Origin: AP-15 sp963737145
GTDB taxonomy: Bacteria > Pseudomonadota > Alphaproteobacteria > ATCC43930 > CGMCC-115725
Direction: 5' to 3'
NCBI GenBank assembly: GCA_963737145.1
Contig: CAVTRO010000004.1
Span: forward strand, 789,868-853,867
DNA length: 64,000 nt
Notes under the pieces: generated by a model
The model's database searches: none
Seen by the model: only the letters and a program-made list of their open reading frames with translations
Told to the model about the DNA's origin: nothing
Program-made: the position numbers and the translations under genes
In this document: positions 56,430-64,000 of the stretch, piece after piece
Position numbering within the stretch: position 1 is the first letter of the stretch
Layout of the letters: every line of letters begins with the position of its first letter

Positions 56430-56989
56430 GTGCACGATAATCGATTTCTGAACGATAATCGCCTCCTCCTGACCCGGAAGTCCGCCAAAATAGCGTCCGC
56501 CGAATCACGATCTATCGGCTCACATCTCCGCAGTCCACGAATAGCATCCTGCATGAGAATTGCCCCCGCGGGGGAAGTCCCCCCAATCCCGGACAGGGCA
56601 AAACACTAGGGATCTCGGCCACTTTCTGACATGCCGGAAACCCGCGTTGTGTAGCAGTCAGAGGGGCGAATGTGTAGAAAGTCCGGTACCGAGAGAGAGG
56701 GGCTCGCCCCGCCTGATTGAGAAGGTACGGAAACTGCCATTTTTTGGCACTCTGTGGCATCCCGTGGTATCCCGTGTATCCCGAGAGCGGGTGGTATGGT
56801 ATCCCAAAACACAACCGTTGCGGCGGTTCATGCGTGACGCGGACGGGATATGTACCACTTTTCTTTCCTGTCACACGGCCCGAATATTTGTCGATCCGCC
56901 GCACCCGATTGATTCCGTGCCGCCCGTCACTAACTACATTGACGGTACCCGATCAATCGGACGGGTTATATTAAACCAAGGATTTGATT
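56430..56989. other. AT-richer non-coding stretch with short iterated motifs
   Basis: About 560 bp without a convincing gene. Its composition differs from the flanking Liv genes. The 10-mer ACGATAATCG occurs twice (56434-56443 and 56452-56461). A cluster of near-identical direct units of the form (G)TATCCCGTG occupies about 56757-56785, with an opposing CGGGTGGTATGG at about 56788. A 130-codon minus-strand frame (56512-56904) crosses it but has no family features or ribosome site. The stretch may hold the promoter of the following gene. Confidence 0.4.
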
Positions 56990-57442
56990 ATGGATATTAA
57001 AGATCTGTGGAAAGGAGCGACCGTTGACCTCGCCGCGTTGGTCCCGCCGACCGCGGCAGCCGTTGACTTCGCCGCGTTGGTCCTGCCGACCGCGGCAGCC
57101 GTTGACTTCGCCGCGTTGATCCTGCCGACCGCGGCAGCCGAAGCCGCTCGGCGGGCCACCCCTGACTGGGCAGCCGAAGCCGCTCGGCGGGCCACCCCTG
57201 ACTGGGCAGCCGAAGCCGCTCGGCGGGCCACCCCTGACTGGGCAGCCGAAGCCGCTCGGCGGGCCCCCCCTGACTGGGCAGCCGAAGTCGCTCGGATGGC
57301 CCCGCCACCGATCGCCGCAGGTTATCTCGCCCCGTTGCGCTTACCGGAACCCCCGGTGATGCCCGACATGAGCGAGTTTATCCGCGAGGTCGTTGCGCAG
57401 TTGCTTGTTGAGACCGAAAAAGAACTGGAAAATCCGGAGTGA
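56990..57442 (+). CDS. Tandem-repeat protein of unknown function
   Basis: 150 residues from ATG 56990 (MDIKDLWKGATVDLAALVPP), with AAGG upstream. It is built of three 13-residue units VDFAALVLPTAAA, then four 12-residue units EAARRATPDWAA and a degenerate fifth. A short C-terminal helix ends it (MSEFIREVVAQLLVETEKEL). The first units are hydrophobic and the second are amphipathic with a regular Trp. No known family. A strong terminator follows 20 bp after the stop, which supports this being a transcribed gene. Confidence 0.55.
   Translation: MDIKDLWKGATVDLAALVPPTAAAVDFAALVLPTAAAVDFAALILPTAAAEAARRATPDWAAEAARRATPDWAAEAARRATPDWAAEAARRAPPDWAAEVARMAPPPIAAGYLAPLRLPEPPVMPDMSEFIREVVAQLLVETEKELENPE
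57021..57317. repeat. Two adjoining tandem DNA repeat arrays inside a coding frame
   Basis: Array A is three 39-bp units (57021-57059, 57060-57098, 57099-57137) differing at one to three bases. Array B is four 36-bp units (57138-57173, 57174-57209, 57210-57245, 57246-57281), nearly identical, plus a degenerate fifth. Both unit lengths are multiples of three, so copy number can change without frameshift. The units share the junction GCGGCAG / GGGCAG then CCG. Confidence 0.9.
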
Positions 57443-57461
57443 GCGCGTAGTTGCGGTACAC

Positions 57462-57488
57462 AAAAGGGCCGGTATCCGGCCCTTTTTT
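57462..57488 (+). terminator. Rho-independent terminator after the tandem-repeat gene
   Basis: AAAAGGGCCGG-TAT-CCGGCCCTTTTTT, an 11-bp GC-rich stem with a three-base loop and a U-run. It is the only textbook intrinsic terminator found in the window. It lies 20 bp after the stop of the tandem-repeat gene and, through its A-run, could also work in the opposite direction. Confidence 0.85.
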
Positions 57489-57851
57489 ACCTCCTGGGGA
57501 GACTACAGCGAAAAACAAGCCCTGACCGCCTCGCATCCTTCCGAACCGAAACGCGAACCGCTCCCCGAGCCGAAGCGTTACGAGCCGCCGCGTGGTGGCC
57601 GATACCGCAGACGCGGTTAGATGAAATCCGAGCCCGGCCCGCCCATGACACTCGGTGGTGCGGCGGCTGCCCGTGTTCGGTTCATCGTCTGGTGCTCGAA
57701 TGCCGTAATCAGGTTGAGCCCGATCCCGCCGAAATGGCCGAACGATACGGCCCCCAGACTCCGGTTTCCGGACTCGCGGGCGACTTGTCTGTTCCCGTTG
57801 CCTGAGTCGCGTCGTTGATATGGTGGTGACCGGCGAACGACGGTAAAGAAG
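57489..57851. other. Intergenic stretch without a supported gene
   Basis: About 360 bp. Short frames on both strands lack ribosome sites and family features. A Pro/Arg-rich segment near 57540-57615 (PKRYEPPRGGRYRRR in one frame) looks protein-like but has no start of its own. It may be the tail of a lost gene. Confidence 0.35.
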
Positions 57852-58535
57852 TCACCTCCCGAACAATCGGAAGATTCCTTCCCAAATTGACGCCCGCACC
57901 GCAGTCCGCACCGCCATTTCACCTATCCCCTGTCGGTGAGAGACACTACCAGCAAGTACTCCTAATCGGCGTGCATAAGCAATAGGATCTCGTTTGCATT
58001 CAGCACCACTAGAGCGCATCTCCTCCCCAAACATATCGTCCAATTCTTTCGCTTGGTCGGGCGGCAGCGAGTTAACCCACGCCTCGTTCTGATCTACAAA
58101 ACGGTTTTCCATTTGCTCTATCAGTGTAATATTCTGTGCCCGAACTCCGTATCCCCGCAAGGGGAGTACTGCTCGAAAATGATCCTCGACAATGTTTCTC
58201 ACCATGGTCCGATCAAAACTTTTTTTGACGGACGGTGGGCCGGAGAGTACTCCTAATCGGATTGCATAAGCAACAGGGTCTCGTTCTGCTTCAGCGATAC
58301 TTATGTGAGACTCCTCATTAAAGATATCGCATAATTCTTTTCCTTGGTCGGGCGGCAGCGAGTTAATCCACGCCTGCATCTCACCTAGGAAACGGTTGTC
58401 CATTTGTTCTACTAAAGTAATATTTTCTGTCCGAACTCCGTACCCCCGCAACGGAAATCTCTCGCGCCAATGATCCTCGACAATTTTTCTCACTGTGGCC
58501 CGGTCAAAGCTCTTTCCGACGCCTGATGTCAGCAT
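57852..58535 (-). CDS. Unknown protein made of two tandem about-95-residue domains
   Basis: 227 residues from ATG 58535, with GGGAGAGGA at good spacing. Residues about 9-100 and 104-197 are clear duplicates. Each opens KSFDRxxVRxIVEDHxR, then PLRGYGVRxxNITLxEQM, NRF, a WxNSLPPDQxKEL helix and ends RDPxAYAxRLGVLxG. The tail (ASIWEGIFRLFGR) is amphipathic. No signal or membrane span. The duplicates keep the same pattern of conserved residues, implying selection on each copy. No family recognised. The DNA is AT-richer than the chromosome around it. Confidence 0.72.
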   Translation of the reverse strand: MLTSGVGKSFDRATVRKIVEDHWRERFPLRGYGVRTENITLVEQMDNRFLGEMQAWINSLPPDQGKELCDIFNEESHISIAEAERDPVAYAIRLGVLSGPPSVKKSFDRTMVRNIVEDHFRAVLPLRGYGVRAQNITLIEQMENRFVDQNEAWVNSLPPDQAKELDDMFGEEMRSSGAECKRDPIAYARRLGVLAGSVSHRQGIGEMAVRTAVRASIWEGIFRLFGR

Positions 58536-58606
58536 GTTTTCCTCTCCCGTCTTTGCGGCATTAAAGCGCCCTATTTTCGTCCTTACGAGCGTCCAATCAT
58601 ATCGCG

Positions 58607-58972
58607 ATGCGTCATCAAATCGAGCATGTTTTCTCTAAATGGTTGATTTCTTTAGCGAGAATTCCAAATAGCCGAACGATCTTAAACGTAGGATCATTCT
58701 ATGAGCACACCGGAAACCCAAAAAGGTTGGTTGCGGCGGCTAGATCTGGCAAAGTCGTCGACCTTACCGGTAATCGTCGAGTAGAAGTTCAATACGCGAT
58801 TGGGAACGACCTTTGGGCACGGTCCCACAGTTTTAGGATAAGTGTCAGAGCCATTGACGAACAGTCGATAGATCCAGGAAAATATTTGTTTTGGGCGCTG
58901 GAGGAGGGCTGGTTCAAGCGAGACAGAGATTCTGTTCTGACCCAATATGAAGACGGGCAATGGCAGCTCTAA
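58607..58972 (+). CDS. Small unknown protein, divergent from the duplicated-domain gene
   Basis: 121 residues (MRHQIEHVFSKWLISLARIP ... KYLFWALEEGWFKRDRDSVL). AT-rich coding sequence with a mixed alpha/beta profile and no motif I recognise. Only about 70 bp separate its start from that of the divergent gene, so they may share a control region. No strong ribosome site was seen, which lowers confidence. Confidence 0.45.
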   Translation: MRHQIEHVFSKWLISLARIPNSRTILNVGSFYEHTGNPKRLVAAARSGKVVDLTGNRRVEVQYAIGNDLWARSHSFRISVRAIDEQSIDPGKYLFWALEEGWFKRDRDSVLTQYEDGQWQL

Positions 58973-59070
58973 GCCTCATGGTCGTCGCGCATTTAGATCT
59001 TGCGACACGCCCGGCGTACCGGCTGGGATTGCATCGCTCGGCTGCACGCTAATGTATGGGGGTGTCCGCC

Positions 59071-59532
59071 ATGCGCGAATTCCTTGCAATCGTAATCACC
59101 CTTCTCGGGGTTACGCTGGGAAGCATCGAAGCGAAGAGCCAACGCTATGCCATTGTTATGGAAGCTCTGAGCGTTCCCAAAGATGATGCACTGGCGGCCA
59201 GATTAGACAGCCTTGAAGTGTTCCTCGCAAACAACGGCACGCCACAATCCGAAGCGCGACAGGTCATCACGATGCAGTTGTGGGCGTCTTTCCTCAAGCT
59301 TTCCTTTCGCAAACCGTATCTCCGCCCCCCTCACCCTGCCCTCTCCCCCCGGCCGGCGCGGGGGAGAGGGTCAAATGCTGGGTCATTCGGGAGTAAAATT
59401 GGCGGCTACAGTAAGCCTCGATTTTCCCGGAGAGCCCTGCGAATGCCGGAGAGGGAGCGTAGAGAAGCCGGTCAGCCTCTCAGTTTCGAGAATGGCGGTG
59501 AGTGCTCGGAAGAGCCGGCGAGACGCTCGTAG
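59071..59532 (+). CDS. Small protein with N-terminal signal/membrane segment, C-terminus run into a repeat
   Basis: From ATG 59071 (MREFLAIVITLLGVTLGSIE) the frame starts with a hydrophobic segment, then a helical region (RYAIVMEALSVPKDDALAAR, NNGTPQSEARQVITMQLWAS). Beyond residue 85 it is a translation of repeat R6 and non-protein-like sequence. If real, the ancestral protein was probably about 90 residues and lost its stop when the repeat inserted. Function unknown. Confidence 0.35.
   Translation: MREFLAIVITLLGVTLGSIEAKSQRYAIVMEALSVPKDDALAARLDSLEVFLANNGTPQSEARQVITMQLWASFLKLSFRKPYLRPPHPALSPRPARGRGSNAGSFGSKIGGYSKPRFSRRALRMPERERREAGQPLSFENGGECSEEPARRS
59323..59370. repeat. Dispersed GC-rich hairpin repeat, variant copy R6
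   Basis: CCCTCTCCCCCC-GGCCGGCGC-GGGGGAGAGGG preceded by CTCACCCTG, almost the same as R3b. It lies at the right end of the AT-richer stretch that begins after R5. The following 430 bp up to 59796 hold no supported gene. Confidence 0.75.
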
Positions 59533-59796
59533 CTGGTGCTCAACGCAGGCGCACGGCCGGAAATTTGCTGTAATGGCATGTCATGTTATGCCTTCGACAC
59601 GACCGGAAGGTGATCTGATCGAATGAGATATCTTTGGGCCGTTCTTCAACAATACAGCGGTGGGCCGCTGTTATTAGCTGGCTGTTTCGCTATTATTTCG
59701 CTCCGCTATGGCCCAAGAAACCAGGGATTCCGCGCCTGAAGCGGCTCGGGTCGCTGTTTTTCGGCTGCATTTATCAGCGAGATCAGCAAACAGCGG

Positions 59797-60495
59797 TCAG
59801 ACTCCCAGTTCGAGGATCAGTGGTGAGTGATCGGAGAGGCCGGCGAGGCGCTCGTCGTGCGAATATCGGATCGGGCCGGTGCGCGCAGCCAGAGTCTCCG
59901 ACAGGAAGGCGTGGTCGATGCGGAACCCGTTTCCGCGCGTGCTGAACCAGGAAAATTCGCGAAGTTCCGGATTGCGGCGGCGCCACAAGTCGCAAAACCC
60001 GATCTCGGCAATCCGGTCCATGTAATGCGCGCATTTGTCGATCGCGCCCGCCTCGTCGAGGTAGGGCCGGCAGGTGTTGAAGTCGACGACAGCGAGCGCG
60101 TGTCCGCCGTTTCCCTCGCGCAATGTCGCGATCAGCGCCTCCCAGTAAGGGATTTTGGCGAGCAGGTTCGGCATGTAGATGCCGGCCAGCCGGAAGGCGG
60201 GGAACCCGGCAATGACCATCCGATGGGGTTCCGGCAAGCCGGCGCCGACCGGACCGTGGTCGCGGAAAGCGCAGCGCGCCGCGATCAGCACCCCGCTGCG
60301 GCCGGACGGCGGTTCAACCGCCGTCGCATAGCGATAGCCGAGGAGCGCGAGCGCCGCACGTAAACGCCCGGCCGCTTCCCCGCCGCGATATTCCGACAGC
60401 ACCAGGATGTCGGCCTCGTGCCGCGCCAGCGCGGCGGCGATTCGCGGCAACCGGGAGCCGCCTCCTTGTCGGATATTCCAGGCGAGCAGCCGCAT
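59797..60495 (-). CDS. Endonuclease/exonuclease/phosphatase (EEP) family protein
   Basis: 232 residues from ATG 60495 (MRLLAWNIRQGGGSRLP), preferred to longer frames that run back through the neighbouring gene. EEP landmarks: the N-terminal WNIRQGG, metal-binding Glu in ILVLSEYRGG, the DFN motif in ALAVVDFNTCRP, FRIDHAFLS and the catalytic SDHSPLILEL at the C-terminus. It could cleave nucleic acid or phosphoesters; the substrate is unclear. It is divergent from the MscS-like gene. Confidence 0.85.
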   Translation of the reverse strand: MRLLAWNIRQGGGSRLPRIAAALARHEADILVLSEYRGGEAAGRLRAALALLGYRYATAVEPPSGRSGVLIAARCAFRDHGPVGAGLPEPHRMVIAGFPAFRLAGIYMPNLLAKIPYWEALIATLREGNGGHALAVVDFNTCRPYLDEAGAIDKCAHYMDRIAEIGFCDLWRRRNPELREFSWFSTRGNGFRIDHAFLSETLAARTGPIRYSHDERLAGLSDHSPLILELGV

Positions 60496-60565
60496 TCCAT
60501 AGAACCTCATGTTTATATTAGCGGCCGAACGGGATTTCTGGTCGGGTCTGGTATAGAGGCACACC

Positions 60566-61888
60566 TTGCAGTTTTTCGACACGGCGCATTTATCCGACTG
60601 GCTGGGGCGGCTGCATAGTCTCGCCTCGCCGGCCGTCCTCGAACCTCTCATTCTCCAGCTCGCCTGCATCGTTGCGTCCTTCCTCGCGGCATGGGCGGTC
60701 CGCGCTGCGACCCGAGCTTGGACCGACCGGCTTGTCGACCGCGTCACGATGCGGTATCGCGCGCTTCGCGTGCCGGCCGGGCTGCGCGGGCTGGCGATAT
60801 TCTGTTACGCCTGGCTCATCCTCGCTTTCACCGAACAAGCCGCAGCGCAGCTCGGCGGCGACTACCGGCTGATCGGCATTGCCGCCACCCTGACCGGGCT
60901 GTGGATCGTAATCAGGGCATCGGCGCTGCTGCTGCGTGACCCGTTGCTGGCCAGGGTGGTGGCGGCCATCGCCTGGATCATCGCGGCATTGGATATCATA
61001 GGCCTTTTGCCCGCGACTGCGGCGGCGCTGGACAATTTGGCGCTGACGATCGGCACCCTGCGGATTTCCGTTCTGCTCGTCATCAAGGCGGCGCTTGTGG
61101 TCGTGATCCTGTTGTGGGCCGCTCTCGGCCTCTCTCGGGTGATCGACGCCAGGCTCCAGACCTCGGCGGTGCTGAGCCCGTCGGTGCGCGTGCTGACCGG
61201 CAATCTCGTCCGGATCGCCCTCATTTCCGTGGCGTTGCTGATCGGGCTCAACGCCGTCGGCATCGACCTCACCGCATTCGCGGTGTTCAGCGGCGCCGTC
61301 GGCGTCGGCATCGGTCTCGGCCTGCAGAAGGTGGTCTCGAATTTCGTCAGCGGCATCATCCTGCTGCTCGAGCGCTCGATAAAGCCGGGGGACGTCATCG
61401 AGGTCGGCAGCACCTTCGGCTCCGTCACGTACCTCGGCGCGCGCTATGCCTCGGTGCGCGGCCGCGACGGCAAGGAATATCTGATCCCGAACGAGAACCT
61501 AATCACCAACCAAGTGGTCAACTGGTCCTATTCGAGCCTGCTCGTCCGGCTCGATGTCGAGATTGGCGTCGCCTACAGCAGCGACCTCCATGCGGTGCGG
61601 GACATCGCGGTCGCAGTCGCGAAGGGGACGAAGCGCGTCCTCGCCTCGCCGACGCCGATCTGCCACGTGACTGGGTTTGGCGATAGTGCGGTCAATATGC
61701 TCCTGCGTTTCTGGATCCAAGACCCGGCAGACGGCGTCACAAACATCAAGGGCGAGGTTCTTCTCGGGCTCTGGGACGCTTTCCACGACTGTGGGATCGA
61801 GATTCCGTTCCCGCAACGTGACCTCCGCATTCGCGATCTGCCTGCCGTAGCCGCGGTCTATCAGAACACGGGCGAGCCCGCCCGCTAG
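60566..61888 (+). CDS. MscS-family mechanosensitive channel protein
   Basis: 440 residues from TTG 60566. Several N-terminal membrane helices precede the MscS core: the pore helix region AFAVFSGAVGVGIGLGLQKV then VSNFVSGIILLLERSIKPGD, and the beta domain VIEVGSTFGSVTYLGARYAS with YLIPNENLITNQVVNWSYSS. The extra N-terminal helices make it larger than MscS itself. It should open under membrane tension to release solutes. It is convergent with a second family member, overlapping by four bases. Confidence 0.92.
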   Translation: MQFFDTAHLSDWLGRLHSLASPAVLEPLILQLACIVASFLAAWAVRAATRAWTDRLVDRVTMRYRALRVPAGLRGLAIFCYAWLILAFTEQAAAQLGGDYRLIGIAATLTGLWIVIRASALLLRDPLLARVVAAIAWIIAALDIIGLLPATAAALDNLALTIGTLRISVLLVIKAALVVVILLWAALGLSRVIDARLQTSAVLSPSVRVLTGNLVRIALISVALLIGLNAVGIDLTAFAVFSGAVGVGIGLGLQKVVSNFVSGIILLLERSIKPGDVIEVGSTFGSVTYLGARYASVRGRDGKEYLIPNENLITNQVVNWSYSSLLVRLDVEIGVAYSSDLHAVRDIAVAVAKGTKRVLASPTPICHVTGFGDSAVNMLLRFWIQDPADGVTNIKGEVLLGLWDAFHDCGIEIPFPQRDLRIRDLPAVAAVYQNTGEPAR

Positions 61889-63003
61889 GCTCGGCCGGCG
61901 ATCTCTACCTTGTTGACACCCACCGGGTCCGCGGCGGCGGCTTCGCCATCGCCAGCGACTTCCGCCCGCTGCATCGCCAAGGCTCGAGACGATTCAGCCT
62001 TGATGAAGGCGATCAGCTTTTCCCGCACCTCACAACGCAGATCCCAGAGCTGGGCGGCATTGCGGGCGCTGACGACGGCGCGCAATTCGACCATATTTGC
62101 CGGCGCGTCGGTGACCTGGAGAGCGGCCACTGTGCCGTCCCACAATCTGCTTTCGCGGACGATCTCGTCGAGCCTTTGTCGCAATCGGTCGACCGGGATG
62201 GTGTAGTCGACATGAAGGATGACGGAGCCGAGCAGATCGGTGGCCTCATAGGTCCAGTTCTGGAACGGCTTCTCGATAAAGTAGGTCAGCGGCACGATCA
62301 TCCGCCGCAAATCCCACAGCCGGACTACGACATAGGTGCTGGTGATCGTCTCGATCGTGCCAAATTCGCCTTCAACGATTACCTGGTCCTGCACGCGGAT
62401 CGGCTGGGTCATCGCGATCTGGATGCCGGCCAGCAAGTTGCCGAGCACCGGCCGCGCCGCCAGGCCGAGGATCAGCCCTGCCGCCCCGGCGGAGGCGAAA
62501 AGGCTGACGCCGTACTGCCTCACCGAATCGAAGGTCATCAGCGCGATCGCAATGGTGAGGATTACCAGCAAGGTTTTGGCCACCCGCTGCAGGATCCGCA
62601 TCTGCGTGACGTGCTTGCGGGCGAGCAGATTGTCGGCGGCGTCGCTGCTGTAGCGGCGCAAATAGATCTCGACCCCGATATCGAGCGCGATCGCGGCGGC
62701 CCAGCCGAGCGCCAGGATAAATCCAACCAGCAGCGCGCGTCCGATCGCTGCCGTGACGTTCCATGGGAAATTCGTGCCGGCCAGCGCCGCCCCCGACACG
62801 ACGATGACGAGGATCACGCTCACCGGCCCTTGGCCGCGCGAAAGCAGGGTTCGCAGGAATGGGCTGTAGCGGCCCGCCAGCCGGATCAGCCGGCGGATGA
62901 ACCAGCGGTAAATCGCCAGCGCGACTAGCGCCGGCACGACCATGATGATCACCCCGATAATCCAGTGCGGGATCCAGGAGGAAATCGAATCGATCCAAGT
63001 CAT
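61885..63003 (-). CDS. MscS-family mechanosensitive channel protein, second copy
   Basis: 372 residues. N-terminal helices (WIIGVIIMVVPALVALAIYR) precede the pore region SVRQYGVSLFASAGAAGLIL then LAARPVLGNLLAGIQIAMTQ, and the beta domain QVIVEGEFGTIETITSTYVV with MIVPLTYFIEKPFQNWTYEA. It belongs to a different MscS subgroup from its neighbour (pore helix SAGAAGLILGLAA rather than SGAVGVGIGLGLQ), so the pair is not a recent duplication. Confidence 0.92.
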   Translation of the reverse strand: MTWIDSISSWIPHWIIGVIIMVVPALVALAIYRWFIRRLIRLAGRYSPFLRTLLSRGQGPVSVILVIVVSGAALAGTNFPWNVTAAIGRALLVGFILALGWAAAIALDIGVEIYLRRYSSDAADNLLARKHVTQMRILQRVAKTLLVILTIAIALMTFDSVRQYGVSLFASAGAAGLILGLAARPVLGNLLAGIQIAMTQPIRVQDQVIVEGEFGTIETITSTYVVVRLWDLRRMIVPLTYFIEKPFQNWTYEATDLLGSVILHVDYTIPVDRLRQRLDEIVRESRLWDGTVAALQVTDAPANMVELRAVVSARNAAQLWDLRCEVREKLIAFIKAESSRALAMQRAEVAGDGEAAAADPVGVNKVEIAGRA

Positions 63004-63072
63004 TCACACCTGCAGGATTGTTGTGCCGGATGCCGCCGATGATCGCGTCAACATCCGTGTCGGAGAAAAGCC

Positions 63073-63697
63073 ATGAGCCTCGAGGCCAAGACCGCCATCA
63101 TCGAGCATCTGGGACGCCAGCATCCGAACGGTGTTTTTGGCGATTGCATGGCGGCGCGCATCTCCGGCGGGCGGCAACCGACCGATCGTGTTGATGGGTC
63201 CCCGACGGCACCGCCGCGCGGCGGCCGTTCCGGCGCCGCGCATGCGCAAGGCGTCAGCGCGATCGAGGCACTCGCCCGAAAGGTCGAGCGGCTGCACCGG
63301 CTGACCGACCACGACCTCGGGCACGACGATCAATGTCGGGCTGGCTCAAAGCGGCACTGCGGTCAATACCGTCGCCGCCCGCGCCACCGCGGCGATCGAT
63401 AGCCGCTTTCCGACCTTGAACATCATGGAGAAAATCCTCGACGAAGTGCGCGAAATCTGCCGGCGCTGCGAATTGCCCGGCAGCGGAGGCCGCATCCTGC
63501 GCGAGGGCAATTTTCTGCCGCTCGAGCAGGACGAGAAGAGCCGTGAATTGCTCGAGGCTTATCGCCGCTCGGCGGCGCGCCTCGGCTTCCAGGTCGGCGG
63601 CAACGCCCACCGCGACGACGAATGGTGCCGCATCGACACGCTGGTCCCCCGCGCGCAGGCGCTGGCGCTGACGATCCTGGAAGTCGCGGCGGCATGA
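63073..63697 (+). pseudogene. M20-family metallopeptidase gene, decayed by deletions and a frameshift
   Basis: It starts like an M20 peptidase (MSLEAKTAIIEHLGRQHPNG), then lacks the catalytic domain. It resumes in the dimerisation domain (AQGVSAIEALARKVERLHRL), shifts frame near 63328 (TTINVGLAQSGTAVNTVAAR, AAIDSRFPTLNIMEKILDEV), and again lacks the region between FQVGG and GNAHRDDEWCRIDTLVPRAQ that normally holds the metal-binding loop. It ends at ALALTILEVAA. At least two internal deletions and one indel make it non-functional. The repeat pair R7 follows. Confidence 0.7.
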
Positions 63698-63767
63698 GCG
63701 ATTTCCACCGTTTCGCCCGGGCATGCACATCTCATGGCACTCTGGAGCGGCGGCGAAAATACCATCT

Positions 63768-63810
63768 TCCTCCCCGCCCTTGGGGACGGAGAGGACCGGG
63801 GTGAGGTGGG
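63768..63810. repeat. Dispersed GC-rich hairpin repeat, variant copy R7a
   Basis: CTCCCCGCCCTTGGGGACGG then AGAGGACCGGGGTGAGGTGG, a diverged relative of the R4b type in the forward orientation. A 16-bp near-exact tandem (CGGTCGCCATCGCCC at about 63821 and 63837) lies between it and R7b. Confidence 0.7.
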
Positions 63811-63849
63811 GGATTTCGAGCGGTCGCCATCGCCCGCGGTCGCCATCGC

Positions 63850-63913
63850 CCACCTCACCTTCCCACGCCTGCGGCGTGGGCCCCTTCCTCTCCCCCCTGA
63901 AGGGCGGAGAGGG
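63850..63913. repeat. Dispersed two-hairpin repeat, copy R7b (reverse orientation)
   Basis: The reverse complement of the R1/R3a architecture. The inner stem CCCACGCC/GGCGTGGG (63862-63869 with 63873-63880, loop TGC) is a perfect 8-bp pairing, and the outer hairpin follows. No gene is supported from here to the end of the window. Confidence 0.85.
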
Positions 63914-64000
63914 ATTTCTCACAGGCCCGGCGGGATGTATGCATGCCTTAGTTTCGCTTTCGCGGGGGCGATCATAAAAGGGCTGAGGAGGTTGGGTTGT

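Noticed and set aside
56512..56904. 130-codon minus-strand frame in the AT-richer spacer
   Set aside because: No ribosome site, no hydrophobic or conserved segments, and it crosses iterated motifs. I treat it as a chance frame.
57021..57317. Possible CRISPR array
   Set aside because: The units are directly adjacent without unique spacers, multiples of three long and inside a coding frame. This is a coding tandem repeat, and no cas genes are present.
1..64000. tRNA, rRNA or riboswitch genes
   Set aside because: I looked for tRNA-like cloverleafs and rRNA segments by eye and recognised none. A covariance search (tRNAscan-SE, Infernal) would be needed to exclude them.

Overview
The window is GC-rich, densely coded DNA from a bacterial chromosome. 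It is most likely an alphaproteobacterium of the soil or rhizosphere type. This placement is an inference from gene content: a tandem array of ABC_sub_bind-family binding proteins, phaA-phaB, the YcjX/DUF697 pair, a class III cyclase with a repeat tail, a CaiB/BaiF CoA-transferase, a complete Liv transporter, and dispersed palindromic repeats of a kind common in that class. No rRNA, tRNA or CRISPR array was recognised.

Layout. 1-2.35 kb (minus strand): a tandem array of substrate-binding-protein genes, one intact, two broken and at least one reduced to a scar. 2.5-6.7 kb: pheS, a pheT that needs nine single-base corrections, and a frameshifted isoprenylcysteine-methyltransferase-like gene. 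6.7-9.7 kb: a small membrane protein, an inverted repeat, a TPR protein of eight 46-residue repeats, and a decayed glycoside-hydrolase-like gene. 9.8-11.1 kb: an outer-membrane beta-barrel protein. 11.1-16.8 kb (minus): a translationally coupled glycan cluster (GT9, GT2, two GT4-like enzymes, AsnB amidotransferase). 16.9-21.7 kb: ygfZ, then a single-chain restriction-modification enzyme with a small downstream partner. 22.1-26.8 kb: phaA, phaB, an L,D-transpeptidase, a CoA-transferase and two small proteins. 26.8-33.7 kb: msrA, an MlaC-like protein, an ornithine-cyclodeaminase-family enzyme, queA, a family-5 binding protein, a broken crcB, a histidine phosphatase and an unknown conserved gene. 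33.8-38.5 kb (minus): ilvD, a CYTH-CHAD protein and a luciferase-like monooxygenase. 38.8-47.3 kb: a monooxygenase remnant, an internally duplicated unknown protein, a YghU-type GST, the cyclase, a secreted amidase, a phosphoribosyltransferase-erythromycin-esterase fusion and a nitronate monooxygenase. 47.4-50.9 kb: an AT-richer broken gene, an unknown gene and the YcjX/DUF697 pair. 51.0-56.3 kb: a branched-chain amino-acid (Liv) transporter with LivM fused to LivG. 56.4-59.4 kb: an AT-richer accessory stretch with a tandem-repeat ORF and an internally duplicated protein. 59.8-63.7 kb: an EEP-family phosphatase/nuclease, two MscS-type channels and a decayed M20 peptidase.

Two themes cut across the window. 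First, many coding sequences are interrupted by single-base indels, including pheT, which a cell cannot lose. A good part of this is therefore probably uncorrected sequencing error, although the deletions at 38.8 and 63.1 kb and the scars in the binding-protein array look like real gene decay. Second, a family of two-hairpin GC-rich repeats is scattered between genes from 15 kb to the right end. Their inner stems change sequence while keeping base-pairing, and several copies run into reading frames so that they appear to encode protein ends.

The most unusual material is the repeat family, the 56.4-59.4 kb accessory stretch, the exact 24-bp copy of the pheT 3' end located 1.2 kb downstream, and several repeat-built or fused proteins (TPR, cyclase, unknown at 39 kb, PRTase-esterase).
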